From positions 1-39,620 of the forward strand of contig VFZY01000036.1 of NCBI GenBank assembly GCA_016870915.1: a stretch of DNA of 39,620 nucleotides, in the 5' to 3' direction. The stretch is from Acidobacteriota bacterium. GTDB lineage: Bacteria > Acidobacteriota > Terriglobia > Bryobacterales > Bryobacteraceae. Every line of letters begins with the position of its first letter. The stretch's first letter is position 1. Shown piece by piece: positions 16,894-25,958 of the stretch. The translations under genes and the position numbers were made by a program. The notes beneath the pieces were generated by a model. The model was given only the letters and a program-made list of their open reading frames with translations, searched no databases and was not told where the DNA came from.

Positions 16894-16899
16894 ATTATA
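16894..16899 (-). promoter_or_regulatory. Candidate -10 element for the MFS-queC-queE operon
   Basis: Minus-strand TATAAT is a perfect consensus -10 in an otherwise GC-rich intergenic segment. The hexamer 17 bases upstream (ATGCCG) is a poor -35, so an activator may help. Initiation near 16887 would leave only about 14 bases before the ATG at 16873. Confidence 0.45.
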
Positions 16900-16945
16900 C
16901 CGGCCCCTCGCCGAGCGGCATCGCACGCTACGATGGGGTGTGCCC

Positions 16946-17944
16946 ATGAACCAGTTGTTCCTGCTCGCCTCGCGCCCCGATGGTGTTCCCGAACCAGCCA
17001 ACTTCCAATTGGTGGAGGCGCCCGTTCCCGAACTGGCCGAAGGCCAGGTGCTGCTTGAGAACCACTACCTGTCCGTTGACCCCTACATGCGCGGCCGGAT
17101 CAGCACGGCCAAGTCCTATGCCAAGCCGGTGGAACTCGGTGAGGTCATGACCGGCACGGGCGTGGGTCGTGTGGCCGCGTCGCGCCACGAACGGTTCGTT
17201 GCCGGCGACATCGCTGTCGGGCTCACGGGCTGGCAGCGTTATGCGGTGGTGGATGGCTCGCAGCTTCGCAAGTTTGACGCCGCGCTGGTCCCCATCTCAA
17301 CCGCGCTCGGCGTCCTTGGGATGCCCGGTCTGACGGCGTACTTCGGGCTGACTGATGTCTGCGCTGCCCGTCCGGGCGAAACGGTGATGGTGAGCGGTGC
17401 GGCGGGTGCCGTGGGCTCCTACGTCGGCCAGATGGCCCGCATCCTCGGTTGCCGTGTGGTGGGCTCGGCCGGTGGGCCGGAGAAGGTACGGCACGTGCTT
17501 GAGGACCTGGGCTTCGAGGGAGCCTTCGACTATAAGGGCACAAGCGATTTGAACGGAGTGCTCAAAGGCCTCTGCCCCAACGGTATCGACTGCTACTTCG
17601 ACAACACGGGCGGCGCCGTGACAGACGCCGTTTTTCGCCGGATCAATACCGGAGCGCGCATTGCCATCTGCGGGCAGATCGCTTCCTACAATGCGGTTGC
17701 CGAAGACTACGGACCTCGCATTTTCAGGACACTGCTGGTCAAGCAGGCGCGCGTTCAGGGCTTCCTGGTCAACCAGTACAAGGACCGCTACCGTGAGGCG
17801 TACCCGAAAATTGGCGAATGGCTGCGCTCCGGAAGTCTCACCTACCGGGAGACGATCGTTGAGGGGTTCGAGAAAATGCCGGAGGCGTTCATCGGGCTTT
17901 TCAGCGGGCAGAATCTCGGCAAGATGCTGGTGAAAGTGGTTTAG
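16946..17944 (+). CDS. NADP-dependent medium-chain reductase (CurA / leukotriene B4 dehydrogenase-like)
   Basis: 332 residues from the ATG at 16946, the point where family similarity begins (MNQLFLLASRPDGVP). The frame is open far upstream, but that part is antisense to the MFS gene and is not coding. The protein is a zinc-free MDR-family 2-alkenal/enone reductase: NHYLSVDPYMRGRIS is the family motif, and the nucleotide site is VSGAAGAVGSYVGQMARILG. DCYFDNTGG and ARIAICGQIASYN follow, and FEKMPEAFIGLFSGQNLGKMLVKV is the typical C-terminus. Members reduce alpha,beta-unsaturated aldehydes and ketones with NADPH. Its 3' end faces the next minus-strand MFS gene with a 23-base gap. Confidence 0.93.
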   Translation: MNQLFLLASRPDGVPEPANFQLVEAPVPELAEGQVLLENHYLSVDPYMRGRISTAKSYAKPVELGEVMTGTGVGRVAASRHERFVAGDIAVGLTGWQRYAVVDGSQLRKFDAALVPISTALGVLGMPGLTAYFGLTDVCAARPGETVMVSGAAGAVGSYVGQMARILGCRVVGSAGGPEKVRHVLEDLGFEGAFDYKGTSDLNGVLKGLCPNGIDCYFDNTGGAVTDAVFRRINTGARIAICGQIASYNAVAEDYGPRIFRTLLVKQARVQGFLVNQYKDRYREAYPKIGEWLRSGSLTYRETIVEGFEKMPEAFIGLFSGQNLGKMLVKVV

Positions 17945-17967
17945 TTTAGCGAACAGGAGTTCCCGCC

Positions 17968-19179
17968 TCACGGCCGTGACGGCCGGTCCGGAAGCCGCAC
18001 GCCGAACCACGCGGCCAACCCGCCAAGAGCCACCAGCCCGCCCGCGTACAGCCCCCACTCCCATCCCCAGCGCGCTGCGATCAGGGGTGTGAGCGCGGGC
18101 GCCAGGATCCCACCGATGTTGCCGCCCATGTTGAGAATTCCGCAAGCAGCACCCGTGTCCTTGCCGGCGATCTCCAGGGTCGCTGTCCAGAACACCACAT
18201 CGGACGCCGCGCAGAAGCCCAAGGCCAGCGACATCAGCACCACGCTGGTCACCAGGTCGCTGGCACCCACGCCGGCAAACAGACACACCGCGCTCAAAGC
18301 CAATCCGCCCACACCCACTGCCTTCAATCCGCGCCCGCGTCCCAGCCGCACCACCAGACGATCCGCCATCCAGCCCCCCGCTGGCATCAACAGCATCCAC
18401 GCCACAAACGGCCATGTCGCGTAGAATGCCGTGTCTTGCGCCGGCAGCTTCTTCACCTCGCCCAGGTAGTAGTAGATCCAGTAGAAGAAGATGTACTCGA
18501 AGTAGTCGACGGCGAAGTAGCCAAAGGTCAGCCACCGCAGATTGGTGTTTCGCAGCAATCCTCCCCACTCCACACGGGAGCCGGCAACCGCGCCGTGTCC
18601 CTCGGTCCCGCCTGCCGCAAGCCACCACGCCAGGCCCGCGGCCACCGTCACCGCACCCGCGGCCGCAAATGACACACGCCAGCCCACCCACGCAATCAAT
18701 GCCGTCACCAGCATGGGTGAGATCGCTCCGCCCAGCCCGGCCCCGCCGTTCACCAGACCCTGCACACGGCTGCGCTGCGCTCCGCTCATCCACATCGCAT
18801 TGGCGCGCCCCGTGGATGGATACAACGGAGCGGTCACCACGCCAAACGCCAACCGCAGCACCACCAGAGCCGGTACAATGCCCGCAATCGCCGCCAACCA
18901 GTCGAGACCCGCCACCGCCGCCGTTGTGAGACCGGCCCCCACGCCCATCACGGTGAGAACCACCCGCACACCCCATCGGTCGGCCAGCCATCCACCCGCG
19001 ACCATCAGAATGGTGTAGCTCAGCTGGAATGACGAAAACACAACCCCCATGCGCTCCGGCGTGATGCCGAATTCACGCATCATCGTTGGCGCCGCCACCG
19101 AAAGAATGGTCCGGTCAAAATAGCTCAACACGCTGAAGGCACACATCAGCAGCGCGATCGTCCACTGTTTGGCGCTCAC
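17968..19179 (-). CDS. MFS transporter of the anion:cation symporter (ACS) type, probable sugar-acid importer
   Basis: 403 residues and 12 predicted helices. The N-terminal LSYFDRTILSVAAPTMMREFGI matches the ACS-family signature (YxDRxxLSxAxP), with GVVFSSFQLSYTILMVAGGWLADRWG as the helix 2-3 region. ACS members import hexuronates, galactonate, glucarate and similar organic anions. Its start overlaps the stop of the upstream enolase-superfamily gene by four bases, an arrangement like that of sugar-acid transporter/dehydratase pairs, and the pair is best read as one catabolic unit. Confidence 0.9.
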   Translation of the reverse strand: MSAKQWTIALLMCAFSVLSYFDRTILSVAAPTMMREFGITPERMGVVFSSFQLSYTILMVAGGWLADRWGVRVVLTVMGVGAGLTTAAVAGLDWLAAIAGIVPALVVLRLAFGVVTAPLYPSTGRANAMWMSGAQRSRVQGLVNGGAGLGGAISPMLVTALIAWVGWRVSFAAAGAVTVAAGLAWWLAAGGTEGHGAVAGSRVEWGGLLRNTNLRWLTFGYFAVDYFEYIFFYWIYYYLGEVKKLPAQDTAFYATWPFVAWMLLMPAGGWMADRLVVRLGRGRGLKAVGVGGLALSAVCLFAGVGASDLVTSVVLMSLALGFCAASDVVFWTATLEIAGKDTGAACGILNMGGNIGGILAPALTPLIAARWGWEWGLYAGGLVALGGLAAWFGVRLPDRPSRP

Positions 19180-20366
19180 CTCGCGCCTCCGGACTGCCGC
19201 GAGACGCAGTAGCGGTCCAGCACGTCCCCGTTTAACTCAATCCCCAGCCCCGGTTTCTGCGGTAGCGGCACTTCTCCGTCCACCAGACGCAGCTCTTCGG
19301 CCACCAGTTCGCGCCGCAGCGGAGCCTCCGCCAGAGCCGCGGGCAGGAACTCGATGAACGCGCAGTGCGCCGTCGCCGCGCTCAGATGCGCCGACGCGGC
19401 AATCCCAATTCCGGTCTTCCAGCAGTGCGGAACAATCAGCCGCCCGCGGTCCGCCGCCAGGTCGCACACCCGCCGGGCCTCCGTCAGACCGCCCACGCGG
19501 CCTACATCGGGCTGGGCCACATCCACCTTGCCGCGGTCCATCAGGTCGAGAAACTCGAACCGCGTGTTCTGCAACTCCCCGGCCGCGATCCGAATTCCGG
19601 AATGGTCGTGCAGGAACGCGTAGCCGTCCAGGTCATCCAACTGCAACGGAGTCTCCAGGAAGAACAAGTCGAACGGTTCGAGCTGCCGCATCACGCGCAG
19701 AGCCTGCTTCGCGTTGGTCCATGAGTAGCAGACATCCACCATCATGCTGAACTCAGGACCTGCTGCTTCACGGCACGCCGCCACCGTCTCCACGATCACG
19801 CTATCCGGCTCGTTCAATCCGTTGTGTGCATAGGGGCCCTGCACACACACCTCCATCTTCCCGGCGCGAAAGCCAAGTTCCCGCGCCCGCCGCGTCTTTT
19901 CCACCAGGGACTCCCGCTGTTCCCGCGCCGAGTGCCCCACCGGCAGCAGCGACGCATAAGGCGCAATCGCGCTCTTTCGCGCCCCACCCAGCAGTTTCCA
20001 GCACGGTACTCCGAGTGCCTTGCCCTTGATGTCCCAGAGTGCCATGTCGATGGCGCCCATGGCGCAGATGCCAAGGCCTCGCCGCCCCGTCATGAAGCTT
20101 CCGGTGTACAGCCGGTCCCAAAGTGCTTCTGGTTCCAGGGGGTCCTGCCCCAGCAGCATCTCCTCAAGGCCCAACCCCAAGACGTGCGTGCCACGGGCAT
20201 GGATCATGGCCTGGGCCACCCACGGATTCGTATCCACCTCGCCGATCCCCGTGATGCCCTCATCGGTATGAACCAGAACAACGATGTCGTCCTGCGCGGA
20301 CGAACACGCCGCGGCGTCGTAGCCCGGATCGAGAAGCACCAGCGTCTCGATTCCAATGATCTTCAT
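19176..20366 (-). CDS. Enolase-superfamily sugar-acid dehydratase/racemase (MR/MLE type), cytoplasmic
   Basis: 396 residues from the ATG at 20366 (MKIIGIETLVLLDPG), chosen over a TTG at 20399 because it fits the family N-terminus and has GAGA upstream. No signal peptide, unlike the exported paralogue at 8495-9751. Visible active-site elements are FRAGKMEV (Lys region), MMVDVCYSW (metal Asp), FFLETPLQ (metal Glu), IAAGELQ (third metal ligand), DVAQPDVGRVGG and the late VPHCWKTG (general-base His). Members dehydrate or racemise aldonic and aldaric acids. Translationally coupled to the ACS-type importer downstream; the exact substrate is not determinable. Confidence 0.9.
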   Translation of the reverse strand: MKIIGIETLVLLDPGYDAAACSSAQDDIVVLVHTDEGITGIGEVDTNPWVAQAMIHARGTHVLGLGLEEMLLGQDPLEPEALWDRLYTGSFMTGRRGLGICAMGAIDMALWDIKGKALGVPCWKLLGGARKSAIAPYASLLPVGHSAREQRESLVEKTRRARELGFRAGKMEVCVQGPYAHNGLNEPDSVIVETVAACREAAGPEFSMMVDVCYSWTNAKQALRVMRQLEPFDLFFLETPLQLDDLDGYAFLHDHSGIRIAAGELQNTRFEFLDLMDRGKVDVAQPDVGRVGGLTEARRVCDLAADRGRLIVPHCWKTGIGIAASAHLSAATAHCAFIEFLPAALAEAPLRRELVAEELRLVDGEVPLPQKPGLGIELNGDVLDRYCVSRQSGGAR

Positions 20367-20415
20367 GTCTTGTCTCTCACGATCTTCATGATCTGTCAAT
20401 GATAAATTAGACAGA
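20358..20415. promoter_or_regulatory. Repeat-rich divergent control region
   Basis: GATCTTCATG occurs twice (20358-20367 and 20381-20390), 23 bases apart. The first copy contains the enolase-gene start codon read in reverse; the second forms a decoy ATG 23 bases upstream that opens only an eight-codon peptide (MKIVRDKT) whose TGA overlaps the true ATG. Next to it, TCTGTC (20392-20397) and GACAGA (20410-20415) make a perfect 6-bp inverted repeat around an AT-rich 12-base core, a plausible repressor site between the two divergent genes. Confidence 0.4.
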
Positions 20416-20419
20416 GACT

Positions 20420-23047
20420 ATGAAGACCGCTGCCCTGCTGGTGCTGCTGACGGCGGCACTGGGCGCCCAGGAATACGAAACGGCCGTCCGGCCGCTGCTT
20501 GCGAAGTCCTGTCTCGCCTGCCACAGCGGCGCCACGCCGCAAGGCGGTCTCGATCTTTCCACCGCTGCCGGTGCGCTCAAAGGCGGCAAGCACGGCGCGG
20601 CCTATGTGCCTGGCAACGCCGAGGCCAGCCTGATGGTGACCCGCGTGGTGGGTGGCACCATGCCCCCGGCAGGACTACCAAAGCTCGACTCCACCGCCGT
20701 GAGTGCCCTTCGCGCCTGGATTGACCGTCAGAGCGCCGCCCGCGATACAGTCACCGAAGCCGACGTACTGCCCATCTTCCAGATGCGCTGCGTCACCTGC
20801 CACGGCAAACGAGTGCAGGAAGCAGGCCTCGATCTTCGCACCCAGGCCAGCCGCTTGAAGGGAGGCAAGTCCGGTCCCGCCCTGGTTCCAGGCCGGCCCG
20901 AGGACAGCCTCATCATGCAGAAGATCGGCGCGGGCAAGATGCCGCCGCCCGAAAAACTTTTTGAGGCCTTTGTTCGGCCACCGACCACCCCCGAGGTGGA
21001 GAAGCTTCGTGCGTGGATAGCCGCCGGTTGCCCGCCCGAACCCGCGCAGCAGACAGCCGCCGACGAGCCCGCCATACTTCCCAAGGACCGCGAACATTGG
21101 GCGTTCACCCCACCCCGGAAGACCACGCCACCCGCGTCCGGCCACGTCGTCGACGCGTTCATCCGGGCCAAACTTGCTTGGAAGGGCTTGCCGCCCGCTC
21201 CGGAAGCCTCGCGTCTCACGCTGCTGCGCCGGGCGTACTTCGATGTGATTGGCTTGCCGCCTACGCCTGCCGAGGCCGCGGCTTTTCTCGCCGATACAGC
21301 GCCGGGCGCCTGGGAACGTCTCATCGACAAGCTTCTTGAATCCCCTCACTACGGCGAGCGTTGGGCCCAGTTTTGGCTCAACGCCGCCGGTTACTCGGAT
21401 TCCGAGGGCATCATTGATGAAGACAAGATCCGCCACGACGCATGGCGTTATCGCGATTCCGTCATCCGCGCTCTTAACGCGGATCAGCCCTATGACCGCT
21501 TCCTCACCGAGCAGCTTGCCGGCGACGAACTGATCGACTACAAGAAAATCGGCGACGTCACGCAGCGTGAAATGGACACCCTGGCCGCCACCGGCTTCCT
21601 CCGCATGACGCCCGATGGGACCTACTCGCCCGCCAATGGCTCCGTCGCGGAGCGGCTTAATGTCATCGCCGACGAGATCGAAGTTCTCAGCACCGCCGTG
21701 CTCGGCCTTTCTGTTAACTGCGCCCGCTGCCACAATCACAAGTACGATCCCATCTCGCAGCGCGACTACTACCGTCTTTCCGCCGTACTGCAAACCGCCT
21801 TGGACCCCTACGATTGGCTGAAGCCAACCGAACGGCACCTTGAGATCGCCTTCGCCTCGGACAAGGCGGAGGCTGTCCGTGCCAATGAACCCATCGAAGC
21901 GGAGATCCGCAAGCTGGAGGCCTCGCCCGAAGCGAAGGAACAGAAAGCCAAAACCGCCATCGCCGCGCTCAAGAAGCGGCTTGTCCCGCCTCCTCGCATT
22001 CGAGCCCTGTTTGACATGGGTGGCGACCCCTCGCCAGCCTATCTCCTGCGCCGTGGTGACGCCCAGAACGTGGCCGCGCGGCTTGCCCCCGCTGTTCCGC
22101 GCGTTCTTGCCGCCGGGCTGCCGCAATACTCACCCCAGCCGCCGCGCGCCGGCACCAGTGGCAACCGGCTGGCCCTGGCACGGTGGCTCACCCATCCGGA
22201 CCACCCGCTCACGGCTCGCGTCATCGTCAACCGCGTCTGGATGCACCACTTCGGCCAGGGCATCGTGCAGAGCCCCGCCAACTTCGGGCGCATGGGCATC
22301 AAGCCCACGCATCCCGAGCTGCTGGATTGGCTGGCGCGCGAGTTTGTCGAGTCAGGCTGGAGCCTGAAGAAACTGCATCGGCTCATCCTCACCAGCGCCA
22401 CGTACAAGCAGTCGTCACAGCTCACCGCGGCGGCCCTCGAACGCGATCCCGAAAATCAACTCCTTGCCCGCTTCTCCGCGCGCCGCCTGGATGCTGAACA
22501 ACTCCACGACTCCATCCTTCGTGTCACCGGACGTCTCTCGCCAAGGCAATTCGGACCTGCCATCGCGGTTGACACCAGGCCCGGCGGCGAAACGACGCAC
22601 GGCTCCAGTGTGGACGGATTTCGGCGGGCCATTTACGTCATGCAGCGGCGCACCACACCCGTGAGCCAGCTCGAAGTGTTCGACCAGCCGGTCATGCTGC
22701 CCAACTGTGTGGAACGCAGAAACTCCACCGTGCCCACCCAGGCCCTTCAGTTATCGAACAGCCCGGTCATCGCGGAGCACGCAAAGAACTGGGCGGCTCA
22801 GTTCATTGTCCGGTCCACCACGCCTGGCGACGCGGTCAAGCAGATCTATCTCACCGCTTTCACGCGGGAACCAACAACGGCTGAAAGCGGCCGTGCGGTG
22901 ACCGCGCTTGAAAGCCTTGAGAGCCACTGGCAAGCGCATCTCGAGAAGAAGGGTGGAACCATCCAGCCAAAGGAAGCGTTTTTCCACGCATTGACCAGTT
23001 TTTGCCATACCATCCTGTCCGCTGCGGAGTTCTCCTATGTCGACTAA
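20420..23047 (+). CDS. PSD1-type protein: planctomycete cytochrome-c domains plus DUF1549 and DUF1553
   Basis: A 875-residue exported protein with a short signal peptide (MKTAALLVLLTAALGAQ). Two c-type haem motifs sit in tandem planctomycete cytochrome-c domains: CLACH at residues 31-35 and CVTCH at 124-128, each followed by a GGTMPP/GKMPP Met region that may provide the axial ligand. DUF1549 starts near residue 240 (VVDAFIRAKLAWKGLPPAPE) and holds a third CxxCH (CARCHNHKYDP). DUF1553 occupies the C-terminal third (ARVIVNRVWMHHFGQGIV and NSTVPTQALQLSN). These proteins are abundant in Planctomycetota and Acidobacteriota, nearly always next to DUF1501 genes; a role in polysaccharide or aromatic breakdown is suspected but unproven. 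The stop overlaps the DUF1501 start by 11 bases. Confidence 0.93.
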   Translation: MKTAALLVLLTAALGAQEYETAVRPLLAKSCLACHSGATPQGGLDLSTAAGALKGGKHGAAYVPGNAEASLMVTRVVGGTMPPAGLPKLDSTAVSALRAWIDRQSAARDTVTEADVLPIFQMRCVTCHGKRVQEAGLDLRTQASRLKGGKSGPALVPGRPEDSLIMQKIGAGKMPPPEKLFEAFVRPPTTPEVEKLRAWIAAGCPPEPAQQTAADEPAILPKDREHWAFTPPRKTTPPASGHVVDAFIRAKLAWKGLPPAPEASRLTLLRRAYFDVIGLPPTPAEAAAFLADTAPGAWERLIDKLLESPHYGERWAQFWLNAAGYSDSEGIIDEDKIRHDAWRYRDSVIRALNADQPYDRFLTEQLAGDELIDYKKIGDVTQREMDTLAATGFLRMTPDGTYSPANGSVAERLNVIADEIEVLSTAVLGLSVNCARCHNHKYDPISQRDYYRLSAVLQTALDPYDWLKPTERHLEIAFASDKAEAVRANEPIEAEIRKLEASPEAKEQKAKTAIAALKKRLVPPPRIRALFDMGGDPSPAYLLRRGDAQNVAARLAPAVPRVLAAGLPQYSPQPPRAGTSGNRLALARWLTHPDHPLTARVIVNRVWMHHFGQGIVQSPANFGRMGIKPTHPELLDWLAREFVESGWSLKKLHRLILTSATYKQSSQLTAAALERDPENQLLARFSARRLDAEQLHDSILRVTGRLSPRQFGPAIAVDTRPGGETTHGSSVDGFRRAIYVMQRRTTPVSQLEVFDQPVMLPNCVERRNSTVPTQALQLSNSPVIAEHAKNWAAQFIVRSTTPGDAVKQIYLTAFTREPTTAESGRAVTALESLESHWQAHLEKKGGTIQPKEAFFHALTSFCHTILSAAEFSYVD

Positions 23048-24449
23048 GCTCACGCGCCGCGGGTTCTTTTCACGCTTCTCCGACTGCGTTCATGGCGCGG
23101 CGCTCGCCGCGCTTCTCACACGTGATCTCTACGGCAACGCGCCGCTCGACCTCAAACCCCGCCGCCCGCACTTTGAGCCCAAAGCCAAGGCGGTGATTCA
23201 CCTCTTCATGAACGGCGGCCCCAGCCAGGTGGACCTGTTCGATCCCAAGCCCACCCTGGCCAAGTTCGCCGGCCAGCCGCCTGGCCGCGACATTGTCAAC
23301 CAGATTGAATTTGCCGCCGAAATCGGCGTGATGTGGCCATCACCCTTCAAGTTTCAGCGCTATGGAAAATGCGGCATGGAGATGAGCGAGTTGCTTCCCG
23401 GCCTGGGCTCCCGCGCCGACGACATTGCGCTCATCCGCTCCATGTACGGCGAGCACTTCAACCACGAGCCTTCCATCTATCTCATGCACAGCGGGCGTAC
23501 GCTGCCCGGCCGCCCCGGCCTCGGCGCCTGGGTGGGCTACGGACTGGGTTCGGAGAGCCAGAACCTGCCCGCCTACGTTGTGCTCGACGATCCCAAGGGA
23601 CTGCCCATCAATGGCGCCCAGAGCTGGCAGGCCGGCTGGCTCCCACCCGTCTTTCAGGGCACGCGCTTCCGCAGCGAAGGCCTGCCGCTGGTCAACCTCA
23701 AGCCTCCGGAAGAGCTTCCAGCCCCCGTGGCCGAAGCGCGGCGTGACCTGTTGCGCGAACTCGACTTGGCGCACCGCGCGGCGCGGCCGCACATGGCGGA
23801 TCTCGACGCCCGCATCGCCAGCTACGAACTGGCGGCCCGGATGCAATTGACTGCGACCGATGCGCTGGATCTTTCGAAGGAGTCCGCGGCCACCCGTGAG
23901 ATGTACGGGCTGAACCAGGAGATCACGCGTTCCTATGGGGCGCGCTGTCTCATGGCCCGCCGGCTCATTGAGCGGGGTGTCCGCTTCGTCCAGGTTTTCA
24001 TCCAACGCCAGATCTGGGATAACCACGATAATCTCGAACGAGACCTGCGCGACTGTTGCGCCAAGACCGACAAGCCCATTGGCGCACTCCTTCAGGATCT
24101 GAAACAGCGGGGCTTGCTGGACTCCACCCTTCTGCTATGGGGCGGCGAGTTTGGCCGCATGCCCGTCTCTCAACTCAAGGGCACCAACGCCCCCGGGCGC
24201 GACCACGGCCCTGGCGGTTTCTCCGTCTGGATGGCGGGCGGTGGGATCAAGGGCGGCACCATCCACGGCGCCACGGACGAGATCGGCTACCGGGCGGTCG
24301 AAAACCGGGTTAGCGTGCACGATTTGCATGCCACCATGCTGAACCAGCTTGGCCTGCACTTCCGGGAGTTGGCCTATGATCGCCATGGCCTGCGCGAACG
24401 GCTCACCGATCAGTACCCGGCTCAAATCGTCCGTGCTGTGCTTCAATAG
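23037..24449 (+). CDS. DUF1501 (sulfatase-like) protein, partner of the PSD1 protein
   Basis: 470 residues. The N-terminus (MSTKLTRRGFFSRFSDCVHG) has an RRGFF twin-arginine-like motif and a hydrophobic segment, implying export. DUF1501 belongs to the alkaline-phosphatase/sulfatase fold. Characteristic pieces are VIHLFMNGGPSQVDLFDPKP near residue 60, HNHEPS-like FNHEPSIYLMHSG, RGVRFVQVFIQRQIWDNHDN, and TLLLWGGEFGRMPVSQ followed by GRDHGPGGFSVWMAGGGIKGG near the C-terminus, which holds the presumed metal ligands. The ATG lies 11 bases inside the PSD1 gene, so the two are co-translated. Confidence 0.93.
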   Translation: MSTKLTRRGFFSRFSDCVHGAALAALLTRDLYGNAPLDLKPRRPHFEPKAKAVIHLFMNGGPSQVDLFDPKPTLAKFAGQPPGRDIVNQIEFAAEIGVMWPSPFKFQRYGKCGMEMSELLPGLGSRADDIALIRSMYGEHFNHEPSIYLMHSGRTLPGRPGLGAWVGYGLGSESQNLPAYVVLDDPKGLPINGAQSWQAGWLPPVFQGTRFRSEGLPLVNLKPPEELPAPVAEARRDLLRELDLAHRAARPHMADLDARIASYELAARMQLTATDALDLSKESAATREMYGLNQEITRSYGARCLMARRLIERGVRFVQVFIQRQIWDNHDNLERDLRDCCAKTDKPIGALLQDLKQRGLLDSTLLLWGGEFGRMPVSQLKGTNAPGRDHGPGGFSVWMAGGGIKGGTIHGATDEIGYRAVENRVSVHDLHATMLNQLGLHFRELAYDRHGLRERLTDQYPAQIVRAVLQ

Positions 24450-24455
24450 GTCACC

Positions 24456-25874
24456 ATGATCTTCGAGCAATACTATCTTGGTTGCCTGGCCCATGCTTCC
24501 TATCTGATCGGTTCCGAGGGAGAAGGCGCCGTCATCGATCCTCAACGAGACATCGGCCTCTATCTCGACGCCGCCCAGCGCCACGGACTTCGCATCCGCC
24601 ACATCATCGAAACCCATCTCCACGCCGACTTCGTTTCCGGTCACCGCGAACTCGCCGAAAAGACCGGCGCAGCTATCTATGTGGGCGCCCGCGCCGGTGC
24701 CCGTTTCCCCCATGTGCCGGCCGTCGATGGACTCACCGTCGAGATGGGCCGCTGCCGCTTACGTTTCCTCGAAACCCCTGGCCACACCGTGGAGAGCGTC
24801 TCCGTCCTGCTCACCGATCTCGACGAATCGCCCGAGCCCCAGGCCGTCTTCACCGGCGACACCCTCTTTGTGGGCGACGTCGGCCGCCCCGATCTCGCCC
24901 CCGACCTTACGCCCCAGGAACTGGCGGGCCTTCTCTACGACAGCCTCCACGAGAAACTGCTCACTCTGCCAGACGATGTCCGGGTCTATCCCGCCCACGG
25001 GGCCGGGTCCCTGTGCGGACGTCAGATGTCGAGCGAACGCAGTTCCACCATCGCTCGCGAACGCCAGACCAACCACGCCCTTCAGGCCCGCACGCGCCAG
25101 GAGTTCGTCGAACAGCTGACGCGCGACCTTCCACCCCGCCCGGCCTACTTCCACCACGACGTGGAGATGAATCGAACCGGCGCGCCGGCGCTCGAACACA
25201 ACGTCGCCCTGCCCGGCCTCACGCCCGGTCAACTGCTTTACTATCAAAAGGATGGCTGTGTCGTTCTCGATACCCGCCCGGCCATTGAGTTCGCCGCCGC
25301 GCACGTCCCGGGTTCGTTTCACATCGCCCTCGGAGGTCAGTTCGCCTCCTGGGCGGCGCGGATGATTGGCCCCGAGGAACGCCTGGTTTTGGTGGCCGAG
25401 GACGCCGCCAAAGTCGAAGAGACCCGGATGCGTCTGGCCCGTGTCGGTGCCGAGCACGTCCTGGGCTACCTGGAAGGCGGTGTTCCAGCCTGGCTTAAAG
25501 CCGGCTACGAAACGTCCAGCGTTCCCCAGGTTTCCGCCGCTGAGCTTTCGGAATGGAGCCTCAACCCGCCGTCTCCCATGGCAATTCTCGACGTCCGCGA
25601 ACCCGGCGAGTGCGCTGCGGGAGCCATTGCCGGTTCGCTCCGCGTTCCCTTGGGCCAACTCCCCGGCCGCCTCGCTGAACTCCCGTCCGGACCCTACCTG
25701 TTTGTCCACTGCAAGGGCGGCTATCGGAGTTCCATCGCCACCAGCCTTCTCCGCCGCGCGGGCTTTGACAAAGTGGTCAATGTAACGGGAGGCTTCGATG
25801 CCTGGGCCGCCGCCGGATTACCCGTCGCGGTCGAAGGCGGCTCCGGCGGAGCGTGTAGCCGTTCCGCCAACTAG
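24456..25874 (+). CDS. Metallo-beta-lactamase-fold persulfide dioxygenase-like protein fused to two rhodanese domains
   Basis: 472 residues. The N-terminal MBL domain (1 to about 245) has the THLHADFVSGH motif with H54, H56 and D58. Phe replaces the second zinc-site His, as in mononuclear-iron persulfide dioxygenases. ETPGHTVESVSV, FTGDTLFVGDVGRPDL and YPAHGAGSLCG supply the remaining ligands. Rhodanese domain 1 (about 255-355) has no Cys at the catalytic loop (it reads LVLVAEDAAK) and is probably inactive. Domain 2 (about 365-462) has HCKGGYRSS, a complete active-site loop. Such fusions oxidise and shuttle sulfane sulfur from glutathione persulfide or similar. It starts 6 bases after the DUF1501 stop, so it is probably in the same operon. 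Confidence 0.92.
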   Translation: MIFEQYYLGCLAHASYLIGSEGEGAVIDPQRDIGLYLDAAQRHGLRIRHIIETHLHADFVSGHRELAEKTGAAIYVGARAGARFPHVPAVDGLTVEMGRCRLRFLETPGHTVESVSVLLTDLDESPEPQAVFTGDTLFVGDVGRPDLAPDLTPQELAGLLYDSLHEKLLTLPDDVRVYPAHGAGSLCGRQMSSERSSTIARERQTNHALQARTRQEFVEQLTRDLPPRPAYFHHDVEMNRTGAPALEHNVALPGLTPGQLLYYQKDGCVVLDTRPAIEFAAAHVPGSFHIALGGQFASWAARMIGPEERLVLVAEDAAKVEETRMRLARVGAEHVLGYLEGGVPAWLKAGYETSSVPQVSAAELSEWSLNPPSPMAILDVREPGECAAGAIAGSLRVPLGQLPGRLAELPSGPYLFVHCKGGYRSSIATSLLRRAGFDKVVNVTGGFDAWAAAGLPVAVEGGSGGACSRSAN

Positions 25875-25958
25875 GCCGGGCCGGGAATAATCCGCCTCCG
25901 CCGCTGGATCTGGCAACCGAGGGCGCTCAAGGGGCGTCTATCGGATCGGGAAACAACC

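Noticed and set aside
16874-16945. preQ1/preQ0 riboswitch before the MFS-queC-queE operon
   Set aside because: The inferred leader is only about 14 bases, and no aptamer-like pseudoknot can be drawn.
17297-18991. Minus-strand 564-codon open frame across the reductase and MFS genes
   Set aside because: Gly/Arg-rich translation with no motif; both overlapped genes are well supported in other frames.
20675-22126. Minus-strand 483-codon open frame antisense to the PSD1 gene
   Set aside because: Low-complexity Gly/Arg composition; the plus-strand frame encodes haem motifs, DUF1549 and DUF1553.
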